Shown: positions 1 through 8,541 of the stretch, one piece after another
Layout of the letters: every line of letters starts with the position of its first letter
Position numbering within the stretch: position 1 is the first letter of the stretch
Assembly: GCA_022844225.1 (NCBI GenBank)
Contig: JALHMC010000023.1
Coordinates: 25,143 to 60,503, forward strand
Reading direction: 5' to 3'
From: Hyphomicrobiaceae bacterium
GTDB taxonomy: Bacteria > Pseudomonadota > Alphaproteobacteria > Rhizobiales > Hyphomicrobiaceae
Length of the DNA: 35,361 nt
Notes under the pieces: generated by a model
Database searches by the model: none
What the model saw: only the letters and a program-made list of their open reading frames with translations
What the model was told of the DNA's origin: nothing
Made by a program: the position numbers and the translations under genes

Positions 1-9
1 ACGGCGTTT

Positions 10-645
10 CTACTTCATCGGCGAGTGCGCGGAGGGCAGCATCACCGTCGAGCTCATCTCCTCGAGCAGCGGGCCGGCCTTCTTCAGGAACGCCTGCCAG
101 CCCGGATCAGCCACGGCGGCCGCACGGGCTGCAGTGCGGACGTTGAGATCCGGATAAGCCCAGATGTGCACGACCTCGTTCGGTTGGCCGGCCTCGCTGA
201 TCCACAAGCCGACAGGCTTCGAGTACTTCTCGCGCACCGGCATCGCCTCCAGGATGTGGTTGCACCACTCCTTCGCAGCGCCCGGCTTCGTCCGATAGAC
301 GCGCAGTTCGTAGATGTTGGGTTCTTTGTCGGGTTTGCGCGGCGCGATAATCGGGTTCATCAGCCGGATATCCTGGCGGACCAGAATGGGCCGGATCAAC
401 GGTAGGTATTCCTTGGTCCAGCGCTCATTCTTGCCGAGTTCGGCCCTGAGACGCGCCCGCTCGTTGAGGTCCGAGTAGGTCCAAAGATGCACCACTTGGT
501 TGAGCGGACCGATCTCCGTCATCCAGTAACCTTCGAGCTTGCCGTAGTTGTCGCCTCGGATCGCGCGGGCGACCGTGCCGGAGTTCTTGGCCATCTCGGG
601 TACGGTGCCGGGCTTGGCGGTGTAAATTCTGAGCTCATGGATCAT
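10..645 (-). CDS. NIPSNAP family protein, tandem domains
   Basis: A 211-residue protein made of two similar ferredoxin-like NIPSNAP units. The first (about residues 1-100) begins with MIHELRIYTAKPG and the second (about 112-205) with IYELRVYRTKPGAA. Each carries the family's paired pattern of a 'GYW/GLW' strand followed by 'NQVVHLWTYSDL' or 'NEVVHIWAYPDL'. I chose the ATG at 645 because GGAGGA lies 6-7 bases upstream; the open frame continues further back, but that part looks non-coding. There is no signal peptide, so it is probably cytoplasmic. NIPSNAP proteins in bacteria are often found near catabolic genes, but their chemistry is generally unknown, and nothing here reveals a substrate. 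It is followed upstream on the same strand by the L,D-transpeptidase gene, 176 bp away, with a possible terminator between, so co-transcription is uncertain. Confidence 0.88.
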   Translation of the reverse strand: MIHELRIYTAKPGTVPEMAKNSGTVARAIRGDNYGKLEGYWMTEIGPLNQVVHLWTYSDLNERARLRAELGKNERWTKEYLPLIRPILVRQDIRLMNPIIAPRKPDKEPNIYELRVYRTKPGAAKEWCNHILEAMPVREKYSKPVGLWISEAGQPNEVVHIWAYPDLNVRTAARAAAVADPGWQAFLKKAGPLLEEMSSTVMLPSAHSPMK

Positions 646-769
646 ACGTTGTCCTCCGTGTCGGGCGGTGGCGGTGCCCGATGCCGGGTTCCGCTCACAC
701 GCGAGGATAGGACGAGCGCCTGATCCCGTCACCTCCCCGGGCGTCACGTAGATGAGCCCAACGCAAGAA

Positions 770-790
770 GGCGGCACCGACGGTACCGCC
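770..790 (-). terminator. Possible hairpin terminator of the L,D-transpeptidase gene
   Basis: GGCGG and CCGCC arms continue, across one mismatch, into ACC and GGT around a three-base loop. The hairpin lies about 30 bp past the stop codon of the minus-strand transpeptidase gene. On the minus strand it is followed only by TTCTT, a weak T-tract, so termination is plausible but not strong. Confidence 0.3.
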
Positions 791-821
791 CTCTGCATTT
801 TCTACAGAACGTGGAGCGATC

Positions 822-1535
822 TTATTGGGTCGCCGCGCTCCGCACACGGGCGCTTGCTTGCACCGCCCTCGGCACCCGGCGCTTGGATGTCTCGTGGAGA
901 CGACGCTGCGGACGTGCCTCATCGTCGTTGCTATAGGATGCCGAATAGCCGCTGGTCTGGAACTTGTTCCAGGTGACGGTCACCTTAGCTCCGACCCGCA
1001 CCCGCGGGTACAGATCGATCACGTCCTGATTGTACATCCGGATGCAGCCTTTGGAGACGGCCGAGCCGATCGTCCAGGGGGCGTCCGTGCCATGGATCCG
1101 ATAGGCCGACGATCCAAGGTAGAGGGCGCGTACGCCCATCGGGTTCATAGGATGCCCACCCGGAACGAAGCGCGGGAGGCGCGGGTTCTCAGCCAGCATG
1201 GTCGGTGTCGGTGTCCACGAGGGGTTCTCGCGCTTCATCGTCACAGAGGTGACGCCGGACCAGCGGCTCTGCTCGCGCGGAATGGCGATCGGGTAGCTGA
1301 TCGCTTCGCCCGGCCGCGTGATGAAATAAGCGCGACGGTCGCCGAAGCTGACGATCACCTGGCCTGCCGGGTAGGACGGGTTGAAGCGAACGGTCTCGCG
1401 GCCGCTGCCGCCGAATGTCGAGCCGCCACCCCACAGCCAACCACTCTGCGCATGCGCAGCCGGTGCGAACGCAATGGTCGCTGTTGCGAGGGCCGCTGTT
1501 GCGATCACGGCGCGGATGCAGGGAAGGATCGGCAT
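822..1535 (-). CDS. Exported L,D-transpeptidase (YkuD domain)
   Basis: A 237-residue protein with a clear signal peptide: a hydrophobic stretch at residues 8-24 and an Ala-X-Ala type cleavage site at AHA-Q, near residue 29. The YkuD catalytic domain spans about residues 55-190. The active-site signature is visible as HGT at 148-150 and SKGCIRM at 161-167, with Cys164 the expected nucleophile. Enzymes of this family make 3-3 peptidoglycan cross-links or attach proteins to peptidoglycan in the periplasm. The tail after residue 195 is basic and low in complexity (RPQRRLHETSKRR), which might contact the wall or membrane. The start at 1535 is supported by GGAGA 5-6 bases upstream and by the signal peptide beginning immediately. 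Many paralogues usually exist in Hyphomicrobiales, so the specific role cannot be told from sequence. Confidence 0.93.
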   Translation of the reverse strand: MPILPCIRAVIATAALATATIAFAPAAHAQSGWLWGGGSTFGGSGRETVRFNPSYPAGQVIVSFGDRRAYFITRPGEAISYPIAIPREQSRWSGVTSVTMKRENPSWTPTPTMLAENPRLPRFVPGGHPMNPMGVRALYLGSSAYRIHGTDAPWTIGSAVSKGCIRMYNQDVIDLYPRVRVGAKVTVTWNKFQTSGYSASYSNDDEARPQRRLHETSKRRVPRAVQASARVRSAATQ

Positions 1536-2067
1536 TCTCGTCTCCAAAGTCTCGGCTTCGGCTTGGCCCGGATCAACGCGCTGCTGACGACGGGCTTCTA
1601 ATGTGATTCTCTGCGGTCGGCGCATGTGGCGAAGCGTCAAACAACGGGCCTCGCCGGCCTTTGGTTCCCTTACGTCGACACGATACGGCACCGGTTGCCG
1701 CATTCGTGCCTCTCTTTGCAGGCAGTGCTGATGCGTGAGGCAGACTGGCACGAGAGTTTGAACAGATCGTTTACCGTGTTCCTGTTTCTCCTGCGCTAGT
1801 CCGCGTGCTGGCCCCATCGCGCTAGGCTCTCATATACATATTCTTCGGCGACGGGGGCTCGCGCAACCGTTGATCGGTTCGTCGCTGCCTCTTGATCTGG
1901 CAGTTTTGCCGTTTGCATGGGTTGTGTGTGATTCGCGCCACGATTCTCTCGCTGGCCGAAGTACTTGTACTCACCCGCGGATTTTCTCGATGCAGAGAGC
2001 TGGGTCCCCGGACGTCCTCCGAGAAGGACGTTTTCGGCGGAGCGTGCGAGGCGTGCAAGGTCATTTT
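1536..2067. other. Gene-poor intergenic stretch
   Basis: About 530 bp between the divergent L,D-transpeptidase and imuA genes. Open frames exist on both strands (for example minus 1796-2272), but none has a recognisable domain, a good ribosome binding site or convincing composition. The part next to 1535 should hold the transpeptidase promoter, which I could not identify. The region becomes informative only from 2068 on, where the LexA-controlled promoter begins. Confidence 0.5.
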
Positions 2068-2082
2068 GTTCTCTATTGGTTC
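2068..2082 (+). promoter_or_regulatory. LexA box (GTTC-N7-GTTC), distal
   Basis: GTTC, seven bases (TCTATTG), GTTC: an exact match to the direct-repeat SOS box of alphaproteobacterial LexA. It sits just upstream of the -35 element of the predicted imuA promoter. Confidence 0.8.
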
Positions 2083-2092
2083 CGAAATCGAC

Positions 2093-2121
2093 TTGACAGG
2101 GATGTGGGCGAGATTTAGAAC
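2093..2121 (+). promoter_or_regulatory. Predicted sigma70 promoter of imuA-imuB-dnaE2
   Basis: A perfect TTGACA (2093-2098), a 17-bp spacer, then TAGAAC (2116-2121), four of six matches to TATAAT. The proximal LexA box overlaps the -10 element and the expected start point near 2128, so bound LexA would block RNA polymerase. No other strong promoter lies between here and imuA. Confidence 0.7.
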
Positions 2122-2132
2122 AAAAACAGAAC
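2118..2132 (-). promoter_or_regulatory. LexA box (GAAC-N7-GAAC), proximal
   Basis: GAAC, seven bases (AAAAACA), GAAC: the alphaproteobacterial SOS box read on the opposite strand. It overlaps the -10 region of the predicted promoter. Its centre is 50 bp from the distal box, close to an integral number of helical turns. Confidence 0.85.
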
Positions 2133-2201
2133 TTGCGTGGGCCCGAATGGCCTCCCCCAAGCTCTCGAAGAGCGTACCTCGTGACCAAAACGGCTACCGA
2201 C

Positions 2202-3347
2202 ATGCCCAACTCCCGCCGTCCGGACACGCGGATCTTCGATGGTTCGAACCAAGCCTGCCCAGCCGCCCCCACCCCCCCGGCGATCCAGGTTTCGGTCGTG
2301 CCGCAAGATGCGTTTTGTAAGCGTTGCGTGCCGCGTACCCGAGTCTCTCGCGGAGCGGATGGCCCCGATCCCCTGGTGCCGTCTGCTCCGCCACCCTTTT
2401 CTCTGCAGACGGCGGCGTTAGACCGGCGTCGCCTGATCGAGAACCTCGGCGCGCAGGTCCGGGCTCTGGAAGGCGGGTCGGCTGGCGATCGATACGATCC
2501 CCGCGGCGCGGAGATGTCCGGCTATGCCCCCGGGGCGACGCATCGTCCCAAGCCTGACGTTTCCGCGTCCTCTCCCTCTCTCTCTCCGTTTTTTCCGCAG
2601 GCACAGACCGATGCCTGGACGCTGGGTGAGGCAGCCTTCGATGCCTGCCTGCCGGGAGGTAGTCTCGATACGGCAGGGATCGTCGAACTGAAACCGGGCG
2701 ACTATGGCGATTGGCCCACGACTCTGGCCTTCGCGCTCTGCCTCACTGTCCGCCGTCGTCTCGCCTTTCCGGGTAGGGGCGCTTCGGCATTGGGTGAGGC
2801 CTGGCCCGCGTCCGGAAAGCCGGTTCTCTGGTGCACGACGCCACGTTTCGCGAGTGAGCACGGCCGGCTCTACGGAGCGGGTCTCGACGGCCTCGGGCTC
2901 TCGCCTGCGGGCCTGATCATGGTTGATGCGCCACGAGAGAGCGATGCCCTGTGGGCGATCGAAGAAGGACTGCGCTCCGGAGGCGTCGCGCTCGCAGTGG
3001 GCCTGTTGAAAGGCGTCGATCTGACACCCTCGCGCCGGCTTGGCCTGGCAGCCTCTGCGGGGCGCACCCCGGGTCTGTTGTTGACCCCTCCGTCAAGTCC
3101 ACCTGCACCTTCGGCTTCCCTGCGCTTGCGATTGCGGCGGTTGCCGGGAGCACCCCATCCCCTGGATCGGCGTGCGCCGGGCGCGCCTCGAGTGCGCCTG
3201 ACATTGGAGCGCTGCCGGGGCTCGCCTCAGTCAGCCGAGACCCTGTCTCTCGATCTCGAGTGGTGTGATGTCACGTGTCGTTTCCGTCTGGTTGCCGATG
3301 TGGCCGATCGAGCGCATGCAGCGCCGCGGTCCCGGCAGCGTGCCTGA
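2202..3347 (+). CDS. imuA: ImuA, SOS-inducible mutagenesis protein
   Basis: ImuA is a RecA/SulA-like accessory factor that works with ImuB and DnaE2 in error-prone repair. The family core is clear: 'LIENLGAQVRALEGG' near the N terminus, a GIVELKPGDYGDW segment, and 'LRSGGVALAVGLLKGVDLT' with 'SRRLGLAA' towards the C terminus. The start is uncertain. ATG 2202 lies about 75 bp after the predicted transcription start but has no clear ribosome binding site; the in-frame GTG at 2376 would remove a low-complexity leader and also lacks one. At 381 residues (or 323 from 2376) it is longer than the roughly 250-280 usual for ImuA. The excess lies in the leader and in a low-complexity insert after ALEGG. 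The 3' end overlaps imuB by 80 bp, which implies coupled translation. Confidence 0.82.
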   Translation: MPNSRRPDTRIFDGSNQACPAAPTPPAIQVSVVPQDAFCKRCVPRTRVSRGADGPDPLVPSAPPPFSLQTAALDRRRLIENLGAQVRALEGGSAGDRYDPRGAEMSGYAPGATHRPKPDVSASSPSLSPFFPQAQTDAWTLGEAAFDACLPGGSLDTAGIVELKPGDYGDWPTTLAFALCLTVRRRLAFPGRGASALGEAWPASGKPVLWCTTPRFASEHGRLYGAGLDGLGLSPAGLIMVDAPRESDALWAIEEGLRSGGVALAVGLLKGVDLTPSRRLGLAASAGRTPGLLLTPPSSPPAPSASLRLRLRRLPGAPHPLDRRAPGAPRVRLTLERCRGSPQSAETLSLDLEWCDVTCRFRLVADVADRAHAAPRSRQRA

Positions 3348-4926
3348 GGTCGAGCCGTTCGCCCTCGTCGAGAAAGGCGCCCACGGCGTGCGCATCAGCG
3401 CGGTCAACGCTGTCGCGGCTGCGGCTGGCGTTGCCGTCGGCGCTGCGTTGCCGGATGTGCGGGCGGCGTTGCCGTCTCTCGTTGTTCGGCCGGCGCAGTC
3501 TACGGGCGACCGCGAGGCTCTCCTGGCTCTCGCAGGTTGGCTCACGCGCTACGGTCCGGCTTCGAACGTGGACGGCGCCGACGGCATGTGGGTCGACGTC
3601 AGTGGCATACCGCATCTTTTCGGCGGCGAGTCGCACCTGTGTTCCGATATTACGAGGCGCCTCGGCCATCTTGGTTTCACGGCACGCATCGCTCTTGCCG
3701 ACACGCTCGGGGCCGCTCACGCACTGGCACGATTTGCAAGCCTATCCCCGGCCCGGCCGTGGGTGATCGCCCCGCCAGGAGAAGCAAGCATAGCGCTCGC
3801 CCCGCTCCCCGTCGCAGCACTTCGCCTCACGCCCGACGCCACGCGACTGCTTGTACGCCTTGGACTGAAGCGCATCGGTCAGCTTTACGGATTGCCGCGC
3901 GCTGCCTTGGCCGCACGCTTCCGAGAGCTGCGCAAGCGTGATGCTCGCCAGATGGCTGAGATGGCGGCAGCAACGCTGCTCCTGCGTCTTGATCAGGCGC
4001 TCGGCATCGCTCGCGAGCCCCGCTCCCCCCTCGTCCCTCCTCCCGAGGCTCTGAGCCGACTCGCCTTTGCCGAGCCTTTGCTCACCACCGAAGGCGTCGA
4101 GCAGGCGCTCGAGCATCTCGCCGCCGTGCTTGCGGCGAAGCTCGATGATCAGGGGCTTGGCGCCAGGCGCTTTCGTCTCGCCCTCTATCGGACCGACGGG
4201 ACGGTCGCGGAGGCCGTTGTTGGCACCAGTCGGCCTAGTCGTGATCCGTTGCATGTCAGTCGCCTGATGGCTGAACGCCTTCCGGCTCTCGACGCCGGCT
4301 TCGGCATCGACGTGGCGACGCTGGAAGCTGGGCGCCTCGAGCCTCTCACCGCACAACAGATCGATCTCGAGGCGGCCGCGCAGGCGCAAGGCGACGTGAC
4401 CGCCCTCGTCGATCGCTTAGTCAGCCGCCTAGGTGCCGGCCATGTCCGCATCTGGTCTCCCGGGGTCAGCCACATTCCGGAACGGGCAGAAACATGGCGG
4501 TCAGCCATCGATGCACAACGGGAGGCTGTCACACATGCAAGTCCGCCGCCGCGCATCACGTTGCGCCGTCCGCCGTTGCTCCTGTGGCCGCCCGAACCGA
4601 TCTCCGTCATCGCCGAGATACCGGAAGGGGCGCCGCAGCATTTCGTCTGGCGCCGTCTGGCTCGCCGCATCGTGAGCAGCGAGGGACCGGAGCGCATCGC
4701 GCCCGAGTGGTGGCGTCATGTCGGATGCCCAGGGCGCCCTCCCGGCACACGCGACTACTACTGTCTCGAGGATGCGACGGGCGCGCGTTATTGGGTCTTC
4801 CGCGAGGGCCTTTACGACGGCATGGAGGACGTCCCCGAAACCGAGCTGGAGAGCGAGAGCGGGGACATTGGTTCCGACGAGACAGGCCAGGCCCCGCGCT
4901 GGTTCGTCCATGGCGTGTTCGGCTGA
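3268..4926 (+). CDS. imuB: ImuB, non-catalytic Y-family polymerase homologue
   Basis: A 552-residue Y-family DNA polymerase relative that bridges DnaE2 and the sliding clamp in the ImuABC mutasome. The N terminus reads RVVSVWLPMWPIERMQRR where active polymerases have the DxDxFF metal-binding motif. The second acidic motif (SxDE in active enzymes) reads GADGMWVDVSG near residues 103-113. Both catalytic carboxylate motifs are therefore missing, as is typical of ImuB. The finger and little-finger region is recognisable around HALARFAS and the later LGLKRIGQLYGLPR helix-hairpin-helix. The C terminus has the family pattern RYWVFREGLYDG followed by WFVHGVFG. ATG 3268 is preceded by an in-frame GTG at 3265, and either could start. 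The gene overlaps imuA and ends 11 bp before dnaE2, so all three form one LexA-controlled transcript. Confidence 0.95.
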   Translation: MSRVVSVWLPMWPIERMQRRGPGSVPEVEPFALVEKGAHGVRISAVNAVAAAAGVAVGAALPDVRAALPSLVVRPAQSTGDREALLALAGWLTRYGPASNVDGADGMWVDVSGIPHLFGGESHLCSDITRRLGHLGFTARIALADTLGAAHALARFASLSPARPWVIAPPGEASIALAPLPVAALRLTPDATRLLVRLGLKRIGQLYGLPRAALAARFRELRKRDARQMAEMAAATLLLRLDQALGIAREPRSPLVPPPEALSRLAFAEPLLTTEGVEQALEHLAAVLAAKLDDQGLGARRFRLALYRTDGTVAEAVVGTSRPSRDPLHVSRLMAERLPALDAGFGIDVATLEAGRLEPLTAQQIDLEAAAQAQGDVTALVDRLVSRLGAGHVRIWSPGVSHIPERAETWRSAIDAQREAVTHASPPPRITLRRPPLLLWPPEPISVIAEIPEGAPQHFVWRRLARRIVSSEGPERIAPEWWRHVGCPGRPPGTRDYYCLEDATGARYWVFREGLYDGMEDVPETELESESGDIGSDETGQAPRWFVHGVFG

Positions 4927-4937
4927 GGGGGCATGCC

Positions 4938-7900
4938 ATGAAATTCCACCCGCCGCTTGCTCCATCGCCTATGTATGCCGAGCTGCAAGCGATCTCCAAT
5001 TTCTCCTTTCTCGAAGGCGGCTCGCATCCGGACGAGCTCGTCGCCCAGGCTAAGGCGCTGGGTCTTGTTGCGCTCGGCATCGCCGACCGCAACACAGTGG
5101 CAGGTGTCGTCAGGGCACATGCGGCGGCGCGCGAGGTAGGTTTGCGCATTCTGCCCGGCGCGCGCCTCGATCTCGCCTGCGGCACGCGCCTCCTCTGCTA
5201 CCCGACCGATCGTGCTGCATGGGGGCGTCTGTGCCGTCTTCTCTCTCTGGGGCAAGGCCGTGCTCCCAAGGGTGCCTGCCACCTCGATCTCGACGACGTC
5301 GCGATCCACGCCGAAGGCCAGGTGCTCATTGTTCTGCCGCCCGACCACTGGGACTGGCGCGAGGTCCTGGATCCGGTCCCGTATGGCCAACGCGCAAGCA
5401 CTGCCCGGCCCGAGCGCGCGCGTATCCTTCGCCTCGAGCAGCAGCAACCCGTTTCCTCATCCCCCGCAGAGCGGCCTCTTGGGCCCGCTCACCCCACAAG
5501 CTCCACCCTCGAGGCCCGGCTCCACCTCATCAGGTCTCGTCTCGCCCCCGCCGCGCGCCTCTATCTTGCAGCCGCACACATCTATCGCGGCGACGATCGC
5601 GCTCGCCTCGCGGCCCTGGATACCCTCGCCACCCGCGCTGGCATTGCATTGATCGCCACGGGCGACGTGCTCTACCACGCGCCCCATCGGCGTCCGCTGC
5701 AGGACGTGTTGGTGGCGATCCGAAACCACACCACCGTTGCCGAGGCGGGTCTTCTTCTCGCCCGTAACGCCGAGCGCCATCTGAGGTCGCCGCAGCAGAT
5801 GGCGCGCCTCATGTCTGGCTACGAGCGAGCCCTTGCGCGCACCATCGAGGTGGTCGAGGCGTGCCGTTTCTCGCTGGACGAACTCGTCTACGAGTACCCC
5901 GACGAGCCGGTACCGCCCGGCACGACACCTCAGGCTCATCTCGAGCTGATTGCCCGGGAGGGCGCACGTCACCGTTTTCCCGACGGCGTACCGGCCCATG
6001 TCGCAGCTACGCTCGAGCGCGAGCTCACGCTCATCGCCGAGTTGCGCTACGCGCCCTATTTTCTCACCGTCAACGACATCGTCGCCTTCGCTCGCTCACG
6101 CGGCATTCTTTGCCAGGGGCGAGGCTCGGCCGCCAACTCGGTCGTCTGCTATTGCCTAGCCATCACCTCCGTGGACCCGACCGAGATTGACCTCTTGTTC
6201 GAGCGTTTCGTCAGCCCCGAGCGCAAGGAGCCGCCTGACATCGACGTCGATTTCGAGCACGAGCGGCGCGAGGAGGTGATTCAATACATCTACGCCCGCT
6301 ACGGCCGCGACCGCGCCGGTCTAGCCGCAACCGTCATCTCCTACCGCGCCCGCTCCGCCGTCCGCGAGGTGGGCAAGGCCATGGGGCTGTCAGAGGACAC
6401 GGTTGCGGCACTCGCCGGCATGGTCTGGGGCACTCGCTCAGGCGGCGTTCTGCCGGAGCGCCACGTGCGCGAGGCTGGACTAGACCCTGCCGATCCCCTG
6501 CTCGCCCGCGTCATCGCGCTTGCTGACGAATTGAACGGCTTTCCCCGTCATCTGTCGCAGCACGTCGGCGGCTTCGTCCTCACGCGCGGTCCTCTCGTCG
6601 AGGTGGTTCCGGTCGGCAACGCCGCGATGGCCGACCGTACGTTCATCGAGTGGGACAAGGATGATCTCGCGGCCCTCGGCCTGCTCAAGGTCGACGTGTT
6701 GGCCCTCGGCATGCTCACCTGCATCCGCAAGGCTTTCGACCTCGTCGCCGCCCATGAGGGGCACCGGCTTACCCTCGCCAGCGTCCCGCGTGAGGATCCA
6801 GCCGTCTACGACATGCTCTGTAAGGCCGACAGCCTCGGCGTCTTCCAGGTCGAAAGCCGGGCGCAGATGAACATGCTGCCGCGTCTCAAGCCGCGCTGCT
6901 TCTATGATCTCGTCATCGAAGTGGCGATCGTGCGCCCCGGCCCCATACAAGGCGACATGGTGCATCCCTACCTGCGCCGCCGCTCCGGCGTCGAGCCCGT
7001 CGCACATCCCTCGCCCGCCCCTGAGCACGGCGAGCCCGACGAGTTGCGTCGCATCCTCGGCAAGACGCTCGGTGTACCGCTCTTCCAGGAGCAGGCGATG
7101 CGCATCGCCATGGTGGCCGCTCGCTTCTCGGATGCCGACGTCAACGAGCTGAGGAAGGCCATGGCCACCTTCCGCCGCCGCGGTACAATCGGTCGGCTCG
7201 AGACCAAGATGATCGAGGCCATGGTCGCGCGCGGCTACGAACCGGCCTTTGCCGAGCGTTGTTTCAACCAGATCAAAGGCTTTGGCGAGTACGGCTTCCC
7301 CGAAAGCCATGCCGCCAGCTTCGCCCACCTCGTCTACGTCTCCTCCTGGCTCAAATGCCACCATCCCGCCGCCTTCTGTGCAGCACTGCTCAATTCGCAA
7401 CCGATGGGCTTCTACGCCCCCGCCCAGATCGTGCGCGACGCCGCCGAGCACGGCGTCGAGATACGCGCCGCCGACGTCGGTCTCTCCGAATGGGACACGA
7501 CGCTCGAATCGGGATCGTCGTCGGGCCGCGACGGCCGCCCTGCCGTCCGTCTCGGCTTGAGGCAGGTCGACGGATTGCTCGAGGCCGAGGCGCGAGGTCT
7601 CATCGAGGCACGCCGGAGCGGCAAACGCCAGACGTCGCCGGAAGGGGACATGGCGGCGGCCACATCGTTCGCCGACGTGCCGGATCTCTGGCAGCGCGCC
7701 GGTGTGCGCCTCGCCACGTTGGAGCGGCTCGCGGCGGCCGACACCATGCGCTCGCTCGGGCTCGACCGGCGACAAGCTCTCTGGGCGGTGAAAGGCCTCG
7801 CCAACGCCGCACCACTGCCGCTATTCGCATGGAGCGCGGCAAGCGAGACCGGCATCGAACCTCGTGTCGATCTGCCTGAGATGGCGTTGTCGGAACATGT

Positions 7901-8468
7901 CGTGTGCGATTACCAGACGCTACGCTTGTCTCTGAAGGCCCATCCGATGGGCTTCCTCCGGGCCGGCCTCGCCGCAAGTGGGGTCGTCGCCTGTGCCGGC
8001 CTGCGCACCCTGCGCGATGGCGCGCGCGTCGCCGTAGCTGGCGTCGTCCTCGTGCGCCAGAGGCCGGGCTCGGCCAAGGGCGTGGTCTTCATGACGATCG
8101 AGGACGAGACCGGCATCGCCAATGTCGTCGTCTGGCCGAAAACGCTCGAGCGCTATCGCCGCGAGATCATGAGCGGCCGCCTGATGCTGATCCGAGGCCG
8201 CATCCAGCGCCACGAGGACATCGTTCACGTGGTCTCGGCCGTGGTCGAGGATCGAAGCGATCTCCTCGCCACGCTGATGGAGGATGCGGACGGTCCAATG
8301 CCGGTGCCGATCGCCAACGCCGACGAGGTTCTCCGCCCCGAGCCCGGTTCGGCGAGATCCTCTTCGCATCCTCGCAACGCCGCCGCCACGCGTCTCACCC
8401 AGAGTGGCCACGCCCGCCGCCATCCGCGCAACGAGCGCATCATTCCCCGCTCGCGGGATTTCCACTGA
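4938..8468 (+). CDS. dnaE2: DnaE2 (ImuC), error-prone DNA polymerase III alpha subunit
   Basis: A 1176-residue C-family polymerase, the catalytic member of the SOS mutasome. Domains in order: an N-terminal PHP domain (ELQAISNFSFLEGGSHP, residues 15-31), the palm with acidic residues in PDIDVDF (Asp434, 436, 438) and KVDVLALGM (Asp586), fingers, a helix-hairpin-helix region (around 'LWAVKGLANAAPLP'), and a C-terminal OB fold (VAVAGVVLVRQRPGSAKG). It lacks the long C-terminal tail of replicative DnaE1, and has the short basic tail seen in DnaE2 proteins. GAGGGG overlaps the imuB stop and serves ATG 4938; the open frame extends far upstream, but only through imuB. An extra low-complexity segment of about 40 residues occurs near residues 151-193. 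Confidence 0.97.
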   Translation: MKFHPPLAPSPMYAELQAISNFSFLEGGSHPDELVAQAKALGLVALGIADRNTVAGVVRAHAAAREVGLRILPGARLDLACGTRLLCYPTDRAAWGRLCRLLSLGQGRAPKGACHLDLDDVAIHAEGQVLIVLPPDHWDWREVLDPVPYGQRASTARPERARILRLEQQQPVSSSPAERPLGPAHPTSSTLEARLHLIRSRLAPAARLYLAAAHIYRGDDRARLAALDTLATRAGIALIATGDVLYHAPHRRPLQDVLVAIRNHTTVAEAGLLLARNAERHLRSPQQMARLMSGYERALARTIEVVEACRFSLDELVYEYPDEPVPPGTTPQAHLELIAREGARHRFPDGVPAHVAATLERELTLIAELRYAPYFLTVNDIVAFARSRGILCQGRGSAANSVVCYCLAITSVDPTEIDLLFERFVSPERKEPPDIDVDFEHERREEVIQYIYARYGRDRAGLAATVISYRARSAVREVGKAMGLSEDTVAALAGMVWGTRSGGVLPERHVREAGLDPADPLLARVIALADELNGFPRHLSQHVGGFVLTRGPLVEVVPVGNAAMADRTFIEWDKDDLAALGLLKVDVLALGMLTCIRKAFDLVAAHEGHRLTLASVPREDPAVYDMLCKADSLGVFQVESRAQMNMLPRLKPRCFYDLVIEVAIVRPGPIQGDMVHPYLRRRSGVEPVAHPSPAPEHGEPDELRRILGKTLGVPLFQEQAMRIAMVAARFSDADVNELRKAMATFRRRGTIGRLETKMIEAMVARGYEPAFAERCFNQIKGFGEYGFPESHAASFAHLVYVSSWLKCHHPAAFCAALLNSQPMGFYAPAQIVRDAAEHGVEIRAADVGLSEWDTTLESGSSSGRDGRPAVRLGLRQVDGLLEAEARGLIEARRSGKRQTSPEGDMAAATSFADVPDLWQRAGVRLATLERLAAADTMRSLGLDRRQALWAVKGLANAAPLPLFAWSAASETGIEPRVDLPEMALSEHVVCDYQTLRLSLKAHPMGFLRAGLAASGVVACAGLRTLRDGARVAVAGVVLVRQRPGSAKGVVFMTIEDETGIANVVVWPKTLERYRREIMSGRLMLIRGRIQRHEDIVHVVSAVVEDRSDLLATLMEDADGPMPVPIANADEVLRPEPGSARSSSHPRNAAATRLTQSGHARRHPRNERIIPRSRDFH

Positions 8469-8541
8469 GGCACAGCGTCCTCGCGAACGGATGAATGGCT
8501 AGCAGCGATCGCGGCTGTGGCGACCATAGCTTGCGCCGATC

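Noticed and set aside
1760..1781. GAACA and TGTTC inverted repeat with 12 bp between, as a third LexA box
   Set aside because: Alphaproteobacterial LexA recognises direct repeats with 7-bp spacing; this is inverted and wrongly spaced.
1796..2272. Minus-strand open frames reaching back across the LexA boxes
   Set aside because: No domain, no ribosome binding site, and they would start inside or downstream of the imuA promoter on the other strand. A shorter start at 2064 next to the distal LexA box also lacks a binding site.
6480..7775. 431-residue open frame antisense to dnaE2
   Set aside because: It mirrors the codon structure of dnaE2, has no recognisable domain and is explained by high GC at third positions.
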